Shown here: positions 50,038 through 58,673 of the stretch, piece after piece
How positions within the stretch are numbered: position 1 is the first letter of the stretch
Layout of the letters: every line of letters begins with the position of its first letter
From: AWTP1-13 sp963827545
Lineage (GTDB): Bacteria; Pseudomonadota; Alphaproteobacteria; Rhizobiales; Hyphomicrobiaceae
DNA: 64,000 bases
Reading direction: 5' to 3'
Assembly (NCBI GenBank): GCA_963827545.1
Contig: CAWHBI010000046.1
Span: forward strand, 62,001-126,000
The notes under the pieces: model-generated
What the model saw: only the letters and a program-made list of their open reading frames with translations
The model's database searches: none
Told to the model about the DNA's origin: nothing
Made by a program: the position numbers and the translations under genes

Positions 50038-50736
50038 TCAGGTCCTGACGTCGATCTGGCGCGACACGATCGCCGAGAACTCGTCGGCGAACGTCTCGAG
50101 CCGCTGCGAGAGCCTGGACGAATCAGCCGCGAACTTATTGTAGAAAATGACCGCGGGTATGGCGGCCAGAAGTCCCAGGGCCGTTGCGAACAGCGCCTCG
50201 GCGATGCCGGGCGCCACCACGGCCAGGTTGGTGTTCTTGGACACTGCGATGGCCTGGAAGCTCGTCATGATTCCCCAGACGGTGCCGAACAGGCCGACGA
50301 ACGGCGCGATGGAGCCGACGGTGGCGAGGAACAGCAGGCGCCGCTCGAGCAGCTCCATCTCGCGGCTGATTGTGACGTCCATCACCTTCTCGACGCGCAT
50401 CTGGATGCCGCCGAGCGCGCGGATGTTGCCTTCCACCGAACGCTTCCACTCGCGCATGGCCGCCACGAACAGGGAGGCCATCGAGAAGGTGCGCCCGTGC
50501 GACATGCCCGTGTAGAGCTCGTCGAGCGACTGGCCGGACCAGAACATCTGCTCGAAGCGGTCGGCCTCGCGGCGCGCGCGCCGGAACGCGACCAGCTTCT
50601 CGATGATGATGGCCCACGCCCAGATGGAGGCGAGCAGCAGCCCGATCATCACCAGCTTGACGACCGGGTGGGCGGTGAGGAAGAGCTCCAGAAAGGAGAA
50701 GCCGCCAGAGGCGGCGGGCGCCATCTTTTCAAGCAT
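50038..50736 (-). CDS. tolQ: Tol-Pal protein TolQ
   Basis: A 232-residue inner-membrane motor protein with three helices (VVKLVMIGLLLASIWAWAII; FLATVGSIAPFVGLFGTVWG; ALFATALGLLAAIPAVIFYN). The conserved SIAPFVGLFGTVWGI and GIAEALFATALGL regions are intact. It heads the tolQRAB-pal-cpoB run. The usual upstream ybgC is 2.4 kb away here because of inserted genes. The 527-bp region upstream holds a repeat but no gene. Confidence 0.97.
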   Translation of the reverse strand: MLEKMAPAASGGFSFLELFLTAHPVVKLVMIGLLLASIWAWAIIIEKLVAFRRARREADRFEQMFWSGQSLDELYTGMSHGRTFSMASLFVAAMREWKRSVEGNIRALGGIQMRVEKVMDVTISREMELLERRLLFLATVGSIAPFVGLFGTVWGIMTSFQAIAVSKNTNLAVVAPGIAEALFATALGLLAAIPAVIFYNKFAADSSRLSQRLETFADEFSAIVSRQIDVRT

Positions 50737-50839
50737 CGTTCGGTGTCCGTATCCTTGCCGGTTTGCCGTGCCGTCGCGGGGCCCTGGTGTGGCGGTTCAG
50801 AAGTTCCCCATCTCTGACTCTAACGCTTGGTACCCGCTT

Positions 50840-50956
50840 GTCATGGTCGGGCTTGCCTGCACTCGAACTCGTTCCGAGTGTCCCGACCATCCAGCCATCC
50901 GCAAGCTCCGACGCTTGTTCAACGCTGGATCCTCGGGACAAGCCCGAGGATGACAC
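50840..50956. repeat. Dispersed repeat in the gap upstream of tolQ
   Basis: TCATGGTCGGGCTTG and CCGACCATCC, then CTGGATCCTCGGGACAAGCC CGAGGATGAC, make nested inverted repeats like those common in Rhizobiales gaps; the second part resembles 28127-28172. Nothing further is evident in 50957-51263. Confidence 0.6.
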
Positions 50957-51263
50957 CGGTACCTTCTGTTGGCGACAGAACACAAGATGGGGCAGCACGA
51001 AATGGGCCAGCCGCCATCCTCGGCAACCGACGCCGCAGCCCGCTGTCAATTGCGTACCCGTTTCCGGCCCTCCGGACCAGGGCCATACTGCCGCGTAATG
51101 TGACCGCAATTGGGCTTTCTGTGGAGCGCCGGTTGCGCTGTGAACGCTTAAAAGCGAGCACTCTTTTTAGAGCATCACGAAGCCGCTCACGAAATCGCCG
51201 TTCCGGCGAAGATAGCGTTAGCGGCCTAGCGCGCCGACTCGGAGTTGAGATAGGCTGCCGCCA

Positions 51264-51572
51264 ATGGCCGACACCATCGAAAAGCGCGTCAGTGACCTGG
51301 AGCAGATTCTTGCCCATCTGCCGGAAGACCTTGACGCCCGCTTAGCCGGCGCCGACGCCCGTGCTGGTGCGCGCTTCGATCGGCTCAACATCCAGCTGCA
51401 GGCATTGAAGGCGGAAGTGCAGCAGGGTCAGAGGGCCACGGCGACCCAGATCGCGGCGATCGACAGCAGGATGACCCGGATAGAGGCCCAAGTCGCAGCG
51501 ATCGACAGCAGGATGACCCGGATGGAGGCCAAGCTTGACGACGTCTTGAGCCGTCTGCCACCCAAAGCGTGA
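51264..51572 (+). CDS. Small coiled-coil protein
   Basis: A 102-residue protein with a heptad-rich sequence (RFDRLNIQLQALKAEVQQGQ). A 14-residue unit, AAIDSRMTR followed by IEAQV or MEAKL, is repeated in tandem (42-bp period at 51456 and 51498). It has no signal peptide or recognised domain. It starts at ATG 51264 and is followed 61 bp later by an exported protein gene. Probably an oligomeric coiled coil; role unknown. Confidence 0.7.
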   Translation: MADTIEKRVSDLEQILAHLPEDLDARLAGADARAGARFDRLNIQLQALKAEVQQGQRATATQIAAIDSRMTRIEAQVAAIDSRMTRMEAKLDDVLSRLPPKA

Positions 51573-51633
51573 CAGTGGCTCCTCGGGACTAGCGCACGTG
51601 CTCGCCCTCCAGCTCCACAGGGGATAGACAGGC

Positions 51634-52137
51634 ATGCTCGCGCTCGATGCCCGTGGTTGCTCGCACCGTTGCATCGCCATGCTCATAGCGCTGGCAGGCT
51701 CGAGCTTGGCCGCAGCGCCGGCATCGGCACAGCAGGAGTTCTGCGCCTCACTCCAGCGCGTGATCGCAGACGCGCCCAACAAGTTCCATTCCCTCAAGAC
51801 CGGCACCTACTACAAGGGGCTCGAGCAATGGGACGCCAAGGTCGTCCTGCCGGGCCTCGCCACCTGCCGGGTCGACGTGGAGCTCGACAACTACCTGTGC
51901 ACCACCGATGACCTCACGCCGGTGCAGGCGAGCCAGGAGCAGGCACGCTTCGTCGGCAAGGTGCAGGAGTGTCTGCCCGGCGTCGCCAGCAGCACCAAGA
52001 CGCAGGACCAGCGTGATCATATGCGCACCACCGTGGAGTGGACGCTCCCCGGCGGGCACGTGCTGCAGGTGAGCAGGCGCAACGCCAGGCCCCCCGGCCG
52101 TGCCGACAAGGTCTTCATCTACGTGCTGGCGAACTGA
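51634..52137 (+). CDS. Exported protein of unknown function
   Basis: A 167-residue protein with a signal peptide (CIAMLIALAGSSLAAAPASA, mature from QQEFC). Four cysteines (FCASLQ, ATCRV, YLCTT, QECLP) suggest disulfides in the periplasm. The pattern FHSLKTGTYYKGLEQWDAKV is distinctive, but I do not recognise the family. No similar neighbour is present; it is convergent with the PaaI-type gene. Confidence 0.65.
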   Translation: MLALDARGCSHRCIAMLIALAGSSLAAAPASAQQEFCASLQRVIADAPNKFHSLKTGTYYKGLEQWDAKVVLPGLATCRVDVELDNYLCTTDDLTPVQASQEQARFVGKVQECLPGVASSTKTQDQRDHMRTTVEWTLPGGHVLQVSRRNARPPGRADKVFIYVLAN

Positions 52138-52158
52138 ACGGCGCCCGCGCCATCACGA

Positions 52159-52590
52159 CTACGAAGCCGGCAGCACCATCTGGGTCTGCGTGACGACGGC
52201 GCACAGCTTGCCGGCTTCCGACCTGATCGTGGTCTGCCACACCTGCGTGGTCTTGCCCCGATGCAGCGGGATCAACTCGGCGGTGACGCGCGTGTTCACC
52301 GGCGCGGCGCCCATGAAGTTGGTCTTGGACTCGATCGTGGTGGTGCGCGTGTTCGGGGCCAGGTTGACCACCGTACCCACCGCGCCGATGGTGTCGGCAA
52401 ACGCCATGAGCGCGCCGCCGTGGCACACGCCGCCGGCGGTGCACAGATCGGGACGCACCAGCATGGTAGCGACGATCTTCTCCGCCGTCGCCTCCTTGAT
52501 CTCCACGCCCATCAGGCCGGGGAACAAGGGCTGCATCATCTTTTGGATCTGCTCGGCGGTGGGCATGCGCGCTTCCTCGATCTGTCGCAC
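52159..52590 (-). CDS. PaaI-family hotdog thioesterase
   Basis: A 143-residue hotdog-fold acyl-CoA thioesterase: VCHGGALMAFADTIGAVGTV contains the helix motif, followed by ESKTNFMGAAP strand and VWQTTIRSEAGKLCAVVTQT. The usual active-site Asp in the ADTIGA segment is visible. The ATG may be at 52590 or 52566 (MPTAEQIQK). It lies in the insertion that separates ybgC from tolQ, beyond a repeat. Confidence 0.85.
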   Translation of the reverse strand: MRQIEEARMPTAEQIQKMMQPLFPGLMGVEIKEATAEKIVATMLVRPDLCTAGGVCHGGALMAFADTIGAVGTVVNLAPNTRTTTIESKTNFMGAAPVNTRVTAELIPLHRGKTTQVWQTTIRSEAGKLCAVVTQTQMVLPAS

Positions 52591-52593
52591 TTC

Positions 52594-52681
52594 GTAGGTT
52601 GGGTCAAGCGAAGCGCAGACCCAACATTCTCCAGAGTGCCTTGGCCGTGTTGGGTCATCGCTGCCGCTCGACCCAACCTAC
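52594..52681. repeat. GTAGGTTGGGTC palindromic repeat
   Basis: Arms GTAGGTTGGGTC (52594-52605) and GACCCAACCTAC (52670-52681), with an inner GACCCAAC/GTTGGGTC pair. The type is widespread in proteobacteria. The CTA of its right edge is the stop codon (TAG) of ybgC on the minus strand. Confidence 0.85.
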
Positions 52682-53169
52682 ATGGAATTGCTGTCCTGCA
52701 AAGCCTCGCGCAGGGCCGTCGACAGCCGCAGTGGCTTGCCGGCGGCCGACACCAGCACGACCATCACCTCTGCGGTAAAGAGTTCGATGCCGTCGCGGGC
52801 GATGCGCTGGTCGAGGACGAGGGTGGCGGCGGTCGTGTCCTTCACGCGCGTCGTCACCTCGAGGATTTCGTCGATGCGTGCGGGCTTGAGGAACTCCAGC
52901 TGCATGCGCCGCACCACGAACGCCGCCGGCTCGCGTCCGCTCGCGCCCTCCGACAGCGCGCGATGGTCGTTGCCTATCAGGCGCAGGAAATCGGAGCGGC
53001 CGCGCTCGCACCAGCGGATGTAGCTGCCGTGGTAGACCAGGCCGGAGAAGTCCGTGTCCTCGAAATAGACGCGGATCGGGAGCACGTGACGCCGCCCCGC
53101 AGCGTCGAGGATGATGCGGCCGGCGAGATCGGGCCAGCCCGCGCGATCCGTCCGATCAGGCGGCGACAT
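52678..53169 (-). CDS. ybgC: Tol-Pal-associated acyl-CoA thioesterase YbgC
   Basis: A 163-residue hotdog thioesterase associated with the Tol-Pal cluster. Signature VYFEDTDFSGLVYHGSYIRW (with the catalytic Asp) is followed by AFVVRRMQLEFLKPARIDEI. The ATG at 53169 is chosen from the family start; its first codons overlap the end of the phosphoesterase gene. The last residues SNSM and the stop lie in the edge of a dispersed repeat, so the original end may have been altered. It should be in the same cluster as tolQ. Confidence 0.93.
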   Translation of the reverse strand: MSPPDRTDRAGWPDLAGRIILDAAGRRHVLPIRVYFEDTDFSGLVYHGSYIRWCERGRSDFLRLIGNDHRALSEGASGREPAAFVVRRMQLEFLKPARIDEILEVTTRVKDTTAATLVLDQRIARDGIELFTAEVMVVLVSAAGKPLRLSTALREALQDSNSM

Positions 53170-54127
53170 CGACCATGACGATTTCCGGCGGCACGCCGAT
53201 GCGCACCGGCAGAATCGAGCAGCCAAGCCCGCCGGACACGATCAGGTTGCGGCCTTCCTCGCATATGTGACCGTAGGCGAAGCGATTGCCGAAGCGCGAC
53301 GGCACCCGCGGGGAATAGCCGAACAGGCGCACCTGGCCGCCATGCGTGTGACCGGAGAGCGTGAGCGACACGCGCTTCGGCACGCGCGGGAAAATGTCCG
53401 GCTCGTGTGCGAGCAGGATCACGGGTGCCTCGTCCGTGACCTTGGCGAGCGTGCCGGGAAGGTCGTCCACGCCCCAGAACTTGCGGAAGGCACGCTTGCG
53501 CCTGCCCCTGATGAGGGCCAACTGGTCGCCGAGGCCGGCGAGCCAGAACGGATGCCCGTCCTTGGCGAGGCGCACCACGTCGTTCTCGTAGACCGGGATG
53601 CCGTGGCGCTCCAGCATGCGCCGCCCGAGCACGGGGCCCTGACCCGTGCGCTGGGCGTGCAGGTCGTCCCACCAGTCGTGATTGCCGAGGATGGCATGCA
53701 CCCCGAGCGGTGCCTTGAGGATGCTCAGCGCCTCGGCCCACTCATCAGGGTGGACCGTGCGGGTCTGGAACTTGTGGCTGGCGGTGAAATCGCCCAGCAG
53801 CACGATCAAGTCGGCGTTGAGCTGGTTGGTGCGCTCGGCGATGGCGCGGATGCGGTCGGCGGGCATCAGCGGGCCGCCGGCGTGCACGTCGGCAATGACG
53901 CCGATGCTCAACTTGAGACCCGGAGTCCAGTTCGCAGGGCTGATGCGATAGCGCGTGACGGTGAGGCGGTATCCGGGCTCGACGGCAAGCCCGTAGCCCG
54001 AAAGCCCCATCACTCCTGCGCTGGAGAAGCCGAGGGTCTTGAGGAACCTGCGGCGCGATATTTTCTTCAAAGGCGACCTGCCCCCGTTCACAGCCCAATG
54101 CCCCCTCTTTCGCCCGTCCCGCGCCAT
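53156..54127 (-). CDS. Tat-exported calcineurin-like metallophosphoesterase
   Basis: A 323-residue phosphoesterase. A twin-arginine leader (KKISRRRFLKTLGFSSAGVM) targets it to the Tat route. The bimetal site is complete: D80 and H82 (IADVH), D113 (LLGDF), N149-H150-D151 (GNHD), and the SGHTHGGQ block. It most resembles the YaeI/UDP-2,3-diacylglucosamine hydrolase-like group of periplasmic or membrane-associated enzymes. Its stop overlaps the start of ybgC, so the two are translationally coupled. Confidence 0.9.
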   Translation of the reverse strand: MARDGRKRGHWAVNGGRSPLKKISRRRFLKTLGFSSAGVMGLSGYGLAVEPGYRLTVTRYRISPANWTPGLKLSIGVIADVHAGGPLMPADRIRAIAERTNQLNADLIVLLGDFTASHKFQTRTVHPDEWAEALSILKAPLGVHAILGNHDWWDDLHAQRTGQGPVLGRRMLERHGIPVYENDVVRLAKDGHPFWLAGLGDQLALIRGRRKRAFRKFWGVDDLPGTLAKVTDEAPVILLAHEPDIFPRVPKRVSLTLSGHTHGGQVRLFGYSPRVPSRFGNRFAYGHICEEGRNLIVSGGLGCSILPVRIGVPPEIVMVDVAA

Positions 54128-54342
54128 TTCCCCCAGCGCAGAAGGGCCCCCTAGTGTGCCTTCCCGAAGTTAAAAGTCGGCCTGCCCTAGACATAAAGCT
54201 TGCCCGTTCGCCGCCCGGGCGCGCCTGTCTGACGGCAAAGCATGGAGAAGTTGCGGCGGCAAGCCCGTCTTTCGACGGCTGCCCCCGCACCGTGCCGCCC
54301 CAGCAACGCTCGAGCTTCGCCAGGCGCGCAATCGCCTGGCCC

Positions 54343-55428
54343 TTAGCCAGTGCCCGCTTTGCCGTTGTCCGTATCATGGCCGGATTCGTCGAACAGCCCA
54401 ATCTGAGATGTGGAGGTGCGCGCCGGGCCGCTCAACCCCAGGTGCTTGTAGGCCCTCAGCGTCAGCACGCGCCCGCGCGGCGTGCGGCCGATGAAGCCCT
54501 GCTGAAGGAGGAACGGCTCGACGATCTCTTCCAGCGCATCGCGCGGCTCGGACAGGGCGGCCGAGAGCGTCTCGACGCCAACCGGGCCGCCGTCGTAGTT
54601 CCTGGCAATGCAGCTAAGGTAGCGGTGATCGAGGGCATCGAGGCCCTCGCTGTCGACCTCGAGCTGCTTCAGCGCGCGATCAGCCACCTGCGCCGACACC
54701 ACCTTGGCGCCCTCCACCGCGGCAAAGTCGCGCACGCGCCGCAACAGGCGACCGGCGATGCGCGGCGTGCCGCGCGAGCGGCGCGCGATCTCGGTCGCGC
54801 CGTCGGGGCTCATGGCCATCTTGAGCACGCCGGCGCCACGCGTGACGATCGTGGTCAGCTCCGCGTGGGTGTAGAAGTTGAGCCGCACCGGGATGCCGAA
54901 ACGGTCGCGCAGAGGCGTGGTGAGCAGGCCGGTGCGCGTGGTGGCGCCGATCAGGGTGAACTTGGCAAGGTCGATCTTGACGGAGCGCGCGGCCGGCCCC
55001 TCGCCGATGATGAGGTCGAGCTGGTAGTCCTCCATGGCGGGATAGAGGATCTCCTCCACCGCCGGATTCAGCCGATGGATCTCGTCGATAAACAGCACGT
55101 CGCGCTCTTCCAGGTTGGTCAGCAGCGCGGCAAGGTCGCCGGCCTTGGAGATGACTGGCCCCGAGGTGGAGCGGAAGCCGACGCCCAGCTCGCGCGCCAT
55201 GATCTGGGCCAGCGTGGTCTTGCCGAGGCCCGGCGGCCCCGCGAACAGCACATGGTCGAGCGCATCGCCGCGGGCCTTGGCGGCCTCGATGAACACCTTG
55301 AGGTTGGAGCGCGCCTGCTCCTGGCCGATGAACTCGCGCAAATATTGCGGGCGCAGAGAGGCTTCCGCGGCATCGGCCGGGTCGGCCTCGCGCTTGGCGC
55401 CGGTGACGAGACGGGCGTCGTCGGTCAT
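54343..55428 (-). CDS. ruvB: Holliday junction branch-migration ATPase RuvB
   Basis: A 361-residue AAA+ motor that drives branch migration with RuvA in recombinational repair. Walker A GPPGLGKT at 64-71, Walker B VLFIDEIHRL, sensor GATTRTGLL and the C-terminal winged helix (GFIGRTPRGRVLTLRAYKHL) are all present. The usual companions ruvC and ruvA do not lie upstream in this window; an orphan HicB gene comes next instead. Confidence 0.97.
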   Translation of the reverse strand: MTDDARLVTGAKREADPADAAEASLRPQYLREFIGQEQARSNLKVFIEAAKARGDALDHVLFAGPPGLGKTTLAQIMARELGVGFRSTSGPVISKAGDLAALLTNLEERDVLFIDEIHRLNPAVEEILYPAMEDYQLDLIIGEGPAARSVKIDLAKFTLIGATTRTGLLTTPLRDRFGIPVRLNFYTHAELTTIVTRGAGVLKMAMSPDGATEIARRSRGTPRIAGRLLRRVRDFAAVEGAKVVSAQVADRALKQLEVDSEGLDALDHRYLSCIARNYDGGPVGVETLSAALSEPRDALEEIVEPFLLQQGFIGRTPRGRVLTLRAYKHLGLSGPARTSTSQIGLFDESGHDTDNGKAGTG

Positions 55429-55527
55429 GGTTTGTTCGTGACGTTATTCGCGGGCGACGTCAAGATTGACGGCGCAGGCGGCACAATAGGCCTGGGTTCC
55501 TGAACAAAGCATCCCCGCCTAACAGCT

Positions 55528-55734
55528 TCACGCCTCAACATATTCAGCGATGCTGGTCGCCGCGGGCACCTCGAGCCCGTCCGCCTTGAGCCCGTCGATG
55601 TGAAAGCGGATGGCGGCACGGATTTCCGCCTCGACATCTTCGACCGTCGCGCCGGTTGCCACGCAGCCGGGCAGGTCAGGCACGTAGGCCGAATAATTCC
55701 CGTCCGCCTTCTCGATCACGACCGCGTAGCGCAT
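55528..55734 (-). CDS. HicB-family antitoxin
   Basis: A 68-residue protein with the HicB partial RNase H-like fold: MRYAVVIEKADGNYSAYVPDLPGCVATG, then VEDVEAEIRAAIRFHIDGLK. No C-terminal DNA-binding helix-turn-helix and no adjacent hicA could be found, so this appears orphaned, as many HicB genes are. The ATG at 55734 sets the start. The 55735-56240 region beyond it holds one repeat and otherwise nothing I can support. Confidence 0.82.
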   Translation of the reverse strand: MRYAVVIEKADGNYSAYVPDLPGCVATGATVEDVEAEIRAAIRFHIDGLKADGLEVPAATSIAEYVEA

Positions 55735-55789
55735 CGTTGCTTTTCCTTCAGGCCGACAGCAAGGATCCCACCTACAGCGCCACTTTCTG

Positions 55790-55876
55790 ACGTCATCGCG
55801 GCAAAGGCCGCGATCCATGCACCGCGTCATGCACTGTTTCAAGGTGATCTGGGTTCCGGCCTCCGCCGGAATGACG
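55790..55876. repeat. Dispersed inverted repeat (GTCATCGCGGCAAAGGCCGCG type)
   Basis: CGTCATCGCGGCAAAGGCCG at the left and TTCCGGCCTCCGCCGGAATG at the right, each with an internal small hairpin. It lies in the gap between hicB and the His-rich gene. Confidence 0.6.
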
Positions 55877-56240
55877 TGCGGGGCAAGGGCCGTGCCGATC
55901 GCCGTTTCTCCCGCCAAATGAACAACGGATAAACGCGGCGTTACAACTCCCTTCATGTCGACCGCGCTGACATGTCGGCTCCGCTGAACCGAGCTCGCAT
56001 GGAGGCGGTGCCTGGCGCTGCACGGCTGTCTCTGACAGACGGGCACGCGTCCTGGGCACACGGGGGCCGGCCTCTCTCCCGAGGGCCGGCCCTTTCGCTG
56101 TCCAGGCGCAGCTGGTGTTCGAAATGAATAGCGAATGAACCTGGCGTTGCAGCAGAGTTCAGGGGCGCTGTGCCTCAATGCTCCCATCAAGGGCGTTGGC
56201 TCTTGGCAAAGACCTGAAGCACACAGGGAGAGGTTCACAG

Positions 56241-56504
56241 ATGATTACGAAAATGACCCTGGCCGCAGCTGTCGTCGCAGCCGCCGCCTTCTTGACACCG
56301 GCAGCGGCTGCCCCGCTCGCGCCGCAGAGCACCCAAGTCGACGCTACCGAAAGCGGGCTCGTCACGCAGGTGCATCGCCGCCATCACCATCACCACCATT
56401 GGCGCCACTGCCGTCGCGTCTGCCACGGGCACCTGCACTACAGCTACAGGCACGGCCACTGGCATTGCCACGGACACTGGCACACCCGCTGCCATTGGCA
56501 TTGA
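56241..56504 (+). CDS. Histidine-rich exported protein 1
   Basis: An 87-residue protein with a signal peptide (TLAAAVVAAAAFLTPAAA, mature near APLAPQS) followed by an acidic stretch (DATESGLVTQV) and then an extreme His/Cys/Trp/Arg tail: RRHHHHHHWRHCRRVCHGHL, then YRHGHWHCHGHWHTRC. There are about 22 histidines and 4 cysteines in the last 45 residues. It should bind transition metals (Ni, Zn or Cu) in the periplasm. A terminator follows. A related gene lies next to it. I do not recognise a named family. Confidence 0.75.
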   Translation: MITKMTLAAAVVAAAAFLTPAAAAPLAPQSTQVDATESGLVTQVHRRHHHHHHWRHCRRVCHGHLHYSYRHGHWHCHGHWHTRCHWH

Positions 56505-56575
56505 GAATTGTGAGCATCTCGGCTTGGCGGTGAACGAGATCGCCACGACTGGCAACAAAACAGAATTTCTCCTGA

Positions 56576-56608
56576 AGCCGGCTCCCAAGCGGTGCCGGCT
56601 CTTCTTTT
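56576..56608 (+). terminator. Rho-independent terminator after His-rich gene 1
   Basis: AGCCGGC and GCCGGCT (7-bp arms, 11-base loop) followed by CTTCTTTT, 70 bp after the stop. Confidence 0.7.
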
Positions 56609-56698
56609 CACGCTCCACGCCGGGCCAGCTATGGTAGGTCGTTGCGTGTTGGAAGAACGGAATTGCGTCGCTTCGTGTGCGCATTGGGAGGAGGAAAC

Positions 56699-57008
56699 AT
56701 GCTCGGAAAACTATCGTTGGCTGCAGCGCTGCTGGGAGCCATGGCGTTTAGCGTCGCGGTCGCATCGCCTCTCGGGCCGCAAGGCAAACTCGACGTCGAT
56801 AGCGACCTGGTAACCCTCGTCAAGAAGGACAAGGGAGGAAAAAAGGGCGGCAAGCACCACCAATCATCATCACCACCATCGGCATGGGGCCGGCGGGGTC
56901 CTCCTGTTTGGCGCCGGCTACTGTGCCATAACGGCCGCGTCGTGCGCAGATCGCTACGGCTCGGGCAGCCGTCGCTACTACTGGTGCCTGCGGGACGCCG
57001 GCTGCTGA
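56699..57008 (+). CDS. Histidine-rich exported protein 2, frameshifted
   Basis: A paralogue of the preceding protein. Both share LSLAAALLGAMAFSVAVAS-type signal peptides, P-L-x-P-Q-after-cleavage and a D-(L)VT(L/Q)V stretch before the His tract. The first frame runs to GGKKGGKHH near 56860. Reading the next phase continues N-H-H-H-H-H-R-H-G and then GYCAITAASCADRYGSGSRR YYWCLRDAGC to the TGA at 57008, a plausible Cys-rich end. The original frame runs on as low-complexity noise. ATG 56699 has GGAGGAGG. Probable metal binder; about 100 residues if repaired. Confidence 0.65.
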
Positions 57009-57092
57009 CGCGGCCAAGCAGGAATTGGCCGGGCCGGCGCGCGAACTTTGCCGGGCGCCGGCCCATTTCTTGCCGGTCGCGCCAAGCAGCCG

Positions 57093-58514
57093 CTATGCGG
57101 TACCCGGCACGTCCGGCAGATAGCCCGCGCGCGTCAGCGCATGGAAGCGCCACAGCAACAGGGCGGCGAACACGGCCGTGCCGAGCGACAGCCCGATCCA
57201 CACCCCAATGGCGCCGAGCCCGAGCGTGAAGCCCAGATACCAGCTGCCGGCAAAACCGATGACCCAGAAGCTGAAGGCGGCGATCAGGAGGGGCACGCGC
57301 GTATCGTTGAGGCCCCTGAGCGCGCCGGCTGCAACGGTCTGCGCACCGTCGGTGATGAAGAAGGTCGCGCCCAGGACCAGCAGCGTGGCTGCCAATGTGA
57401 CGGTCTCCCCCGCCGCGGGTGCCTGCTCCCCCAGGAACAGCAGCGGAATGCTGTGGCGGGTGAGCGCCACGATCAGCGTCATCACCACCATGAACGCCAC
57501 GGCGAGCCCCATCGCCGCGAACCCGGCGCGGCGCGTGGCGTTGGCGTCCCGGCGCCCCACGGCATGGCCCACGCGCACGGTGGCGGCTATCGAGATGCCG
57601 AACGGCACCATGTAGAGGATCGCCGCCGTCTGCAGCGCGATCTGGTGGGCGGCGACGGCGCTGGTGCCGATGCTGCCCATCAGCAGCGCGGCGGCGGCGA
57701 ACAGTCCGTACTCCAACAGGAAGGAGCCCGAGATCGGCAGGCCGATGACCAGGAGCTGGCCGAACAGCGGCCAGTCGACACGCCAGAAGCGTCCGAGCAC
57801 GCGGAACTTCTTGAAGGGATGGCGCGTGTAGGCAACCCAAATGGCGGCCGCGCACATGCCGGTGTTGACCAGCGTGGTCGCAAGGCCTGCGCCCAGGATC
57901 TCGAGCCGCGGGGCGCCGAAGGCGCCATAGATCAGCGCATAGGCGAGGAGGCCGTTGAACGGGATCGCCACCAGCGTGATCCACAGCGCCGGCTCGGGCC
58001 GGTTCACAGCGCTCATGAAGTTTCTGAGCGCCATGAATGCCCACGCCGGGACAAGGCACCAGGCCATGCCCATCAGATAGCGCCCGGCCAGCTCGGCCGA
58101 CTGCGGCGTCTGCCCCAGCGCCAGCAGGATGTCCTCGCCCCAGAACTGCAGGGTCGTGAGGGGTGCGCCGGTTATCAGCGCCGCCCACAAGCCGACGCGC
58201 AGCGAGCGGCGCACGAAGCGGGGCTCGCGCGCACCGAACGCCTGGGAGGCAAGCGGCGCGACCGCCGAAGCCAGCCCCATGCCCAGCGTAAAAGCCGCAA
58301 ACAGCACCGTGTGCGCGAGCGCGGCAGCCGCCACCACCTGATCGCCGAGGCGGCCGAGCAGGGCAAGGTCGGTCGTCATCATCGCGATCTGGCCGAGCTG
58401 GGTCACGGCCAGCGGTGTCGCCAGCTTGATCGTCTCGCTGAACTCGGCGCGCCAAACGGCGGCCCCCGCCGGCGCCTTGGCCCCGGCGGTGGTGATGGTC
58501 TCGGCTGATGTCAT
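57093..58514 (-). CDS. MATE-family multidrug exporter
   Basis: A 473-residue cation-coupled efflux protein of the multi-antimicrobial extrusion family, with 12 membrane helices in two bundles. Typical sections include PLAVTQLGQIAMMTTDLALL GRLG at the start, PLASQAFGA and the second half SIGTSAVAAHQIALQTAAILYM. NorM/DinF-type proteins export cationic drugs or organic acids. It is downstream of yebC on the same strand; in related genomes ruvC and ruvA occupy this position. Confidence 0.92.
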   Translation of the reverse strand: MTSAETITTAGAKAPAGAAVWRAEFSETIKLATPLAVTQLGQIAMMTTDLALLGRLGDQVVAAAALAHTVLFAAFTLGMGLASAVAPLASQAFGAREPRFVRRSLRVGLWAALITGAPLTTLQFWGEDILLALGQTPQSAELAGRYLMGMAWCLVPAWAFMALRNFMSAVNRPEPALWITLVAIPFNGLLAYALIYGAFGAPRLEILGAGLATTLVNTGMCAAAIWVAYTRHPFKKFRVLGRFWRVDWPLFGQLLVIGLPISGSFLLEYGLFAAAALLMGSIGTSAVAAHQIALQTAAILYMVPFGISIAATVRVGHAVGRRDANATRRAGFAAMGLAVAFMVVMTLIVALTRHSIPLLFLGEQAPAAGETVTLAATLLVLGATFFITDGAQTVAAGALRGLNDTRVPLLIAAFSFWVIGFAGSWYLGFTLGLGAIGVWIGLSLGTAVFAALLLWRFHALTRAGYLPDVPGTA

Positions 58515-58598
58515 GGGGGCAACATAGGGCGCGTCACGCGAAAGAGAAGTGACATCCGCTCAGATTGTCGCGAGGTGCGGGCCAGGGGTCAGGGGGCC

Positions 58599-58664
58599 GG
58601 GGTCAGACCCCTCGCGCTGGCCTTACTTTTGAATCTCAACGTTGGAGGCGAGGGGTCTGACCCC
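58599..58664. repeat. REP-like palindrome downstream of yebC
   Basis: Arms GGGGTCAGACCCCTCGC (58599-58615) and GCGAGGGGTCTGACCCC (58648-58664), 17 bp perfect. It lies 10 bp beyond the yebC stop and is a close relative of the element inside mutB. Confidence 0.85.
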
Positions 58665-58673
58665 GTTTTGCCC

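Noticed and set aside
51456..51540. The 42-bp direct repeats as a possible CRISPR array.
   Set aside because: Only two units, inside a coding heptad repeat with no spacers, so it is a coiled-coil duplication.
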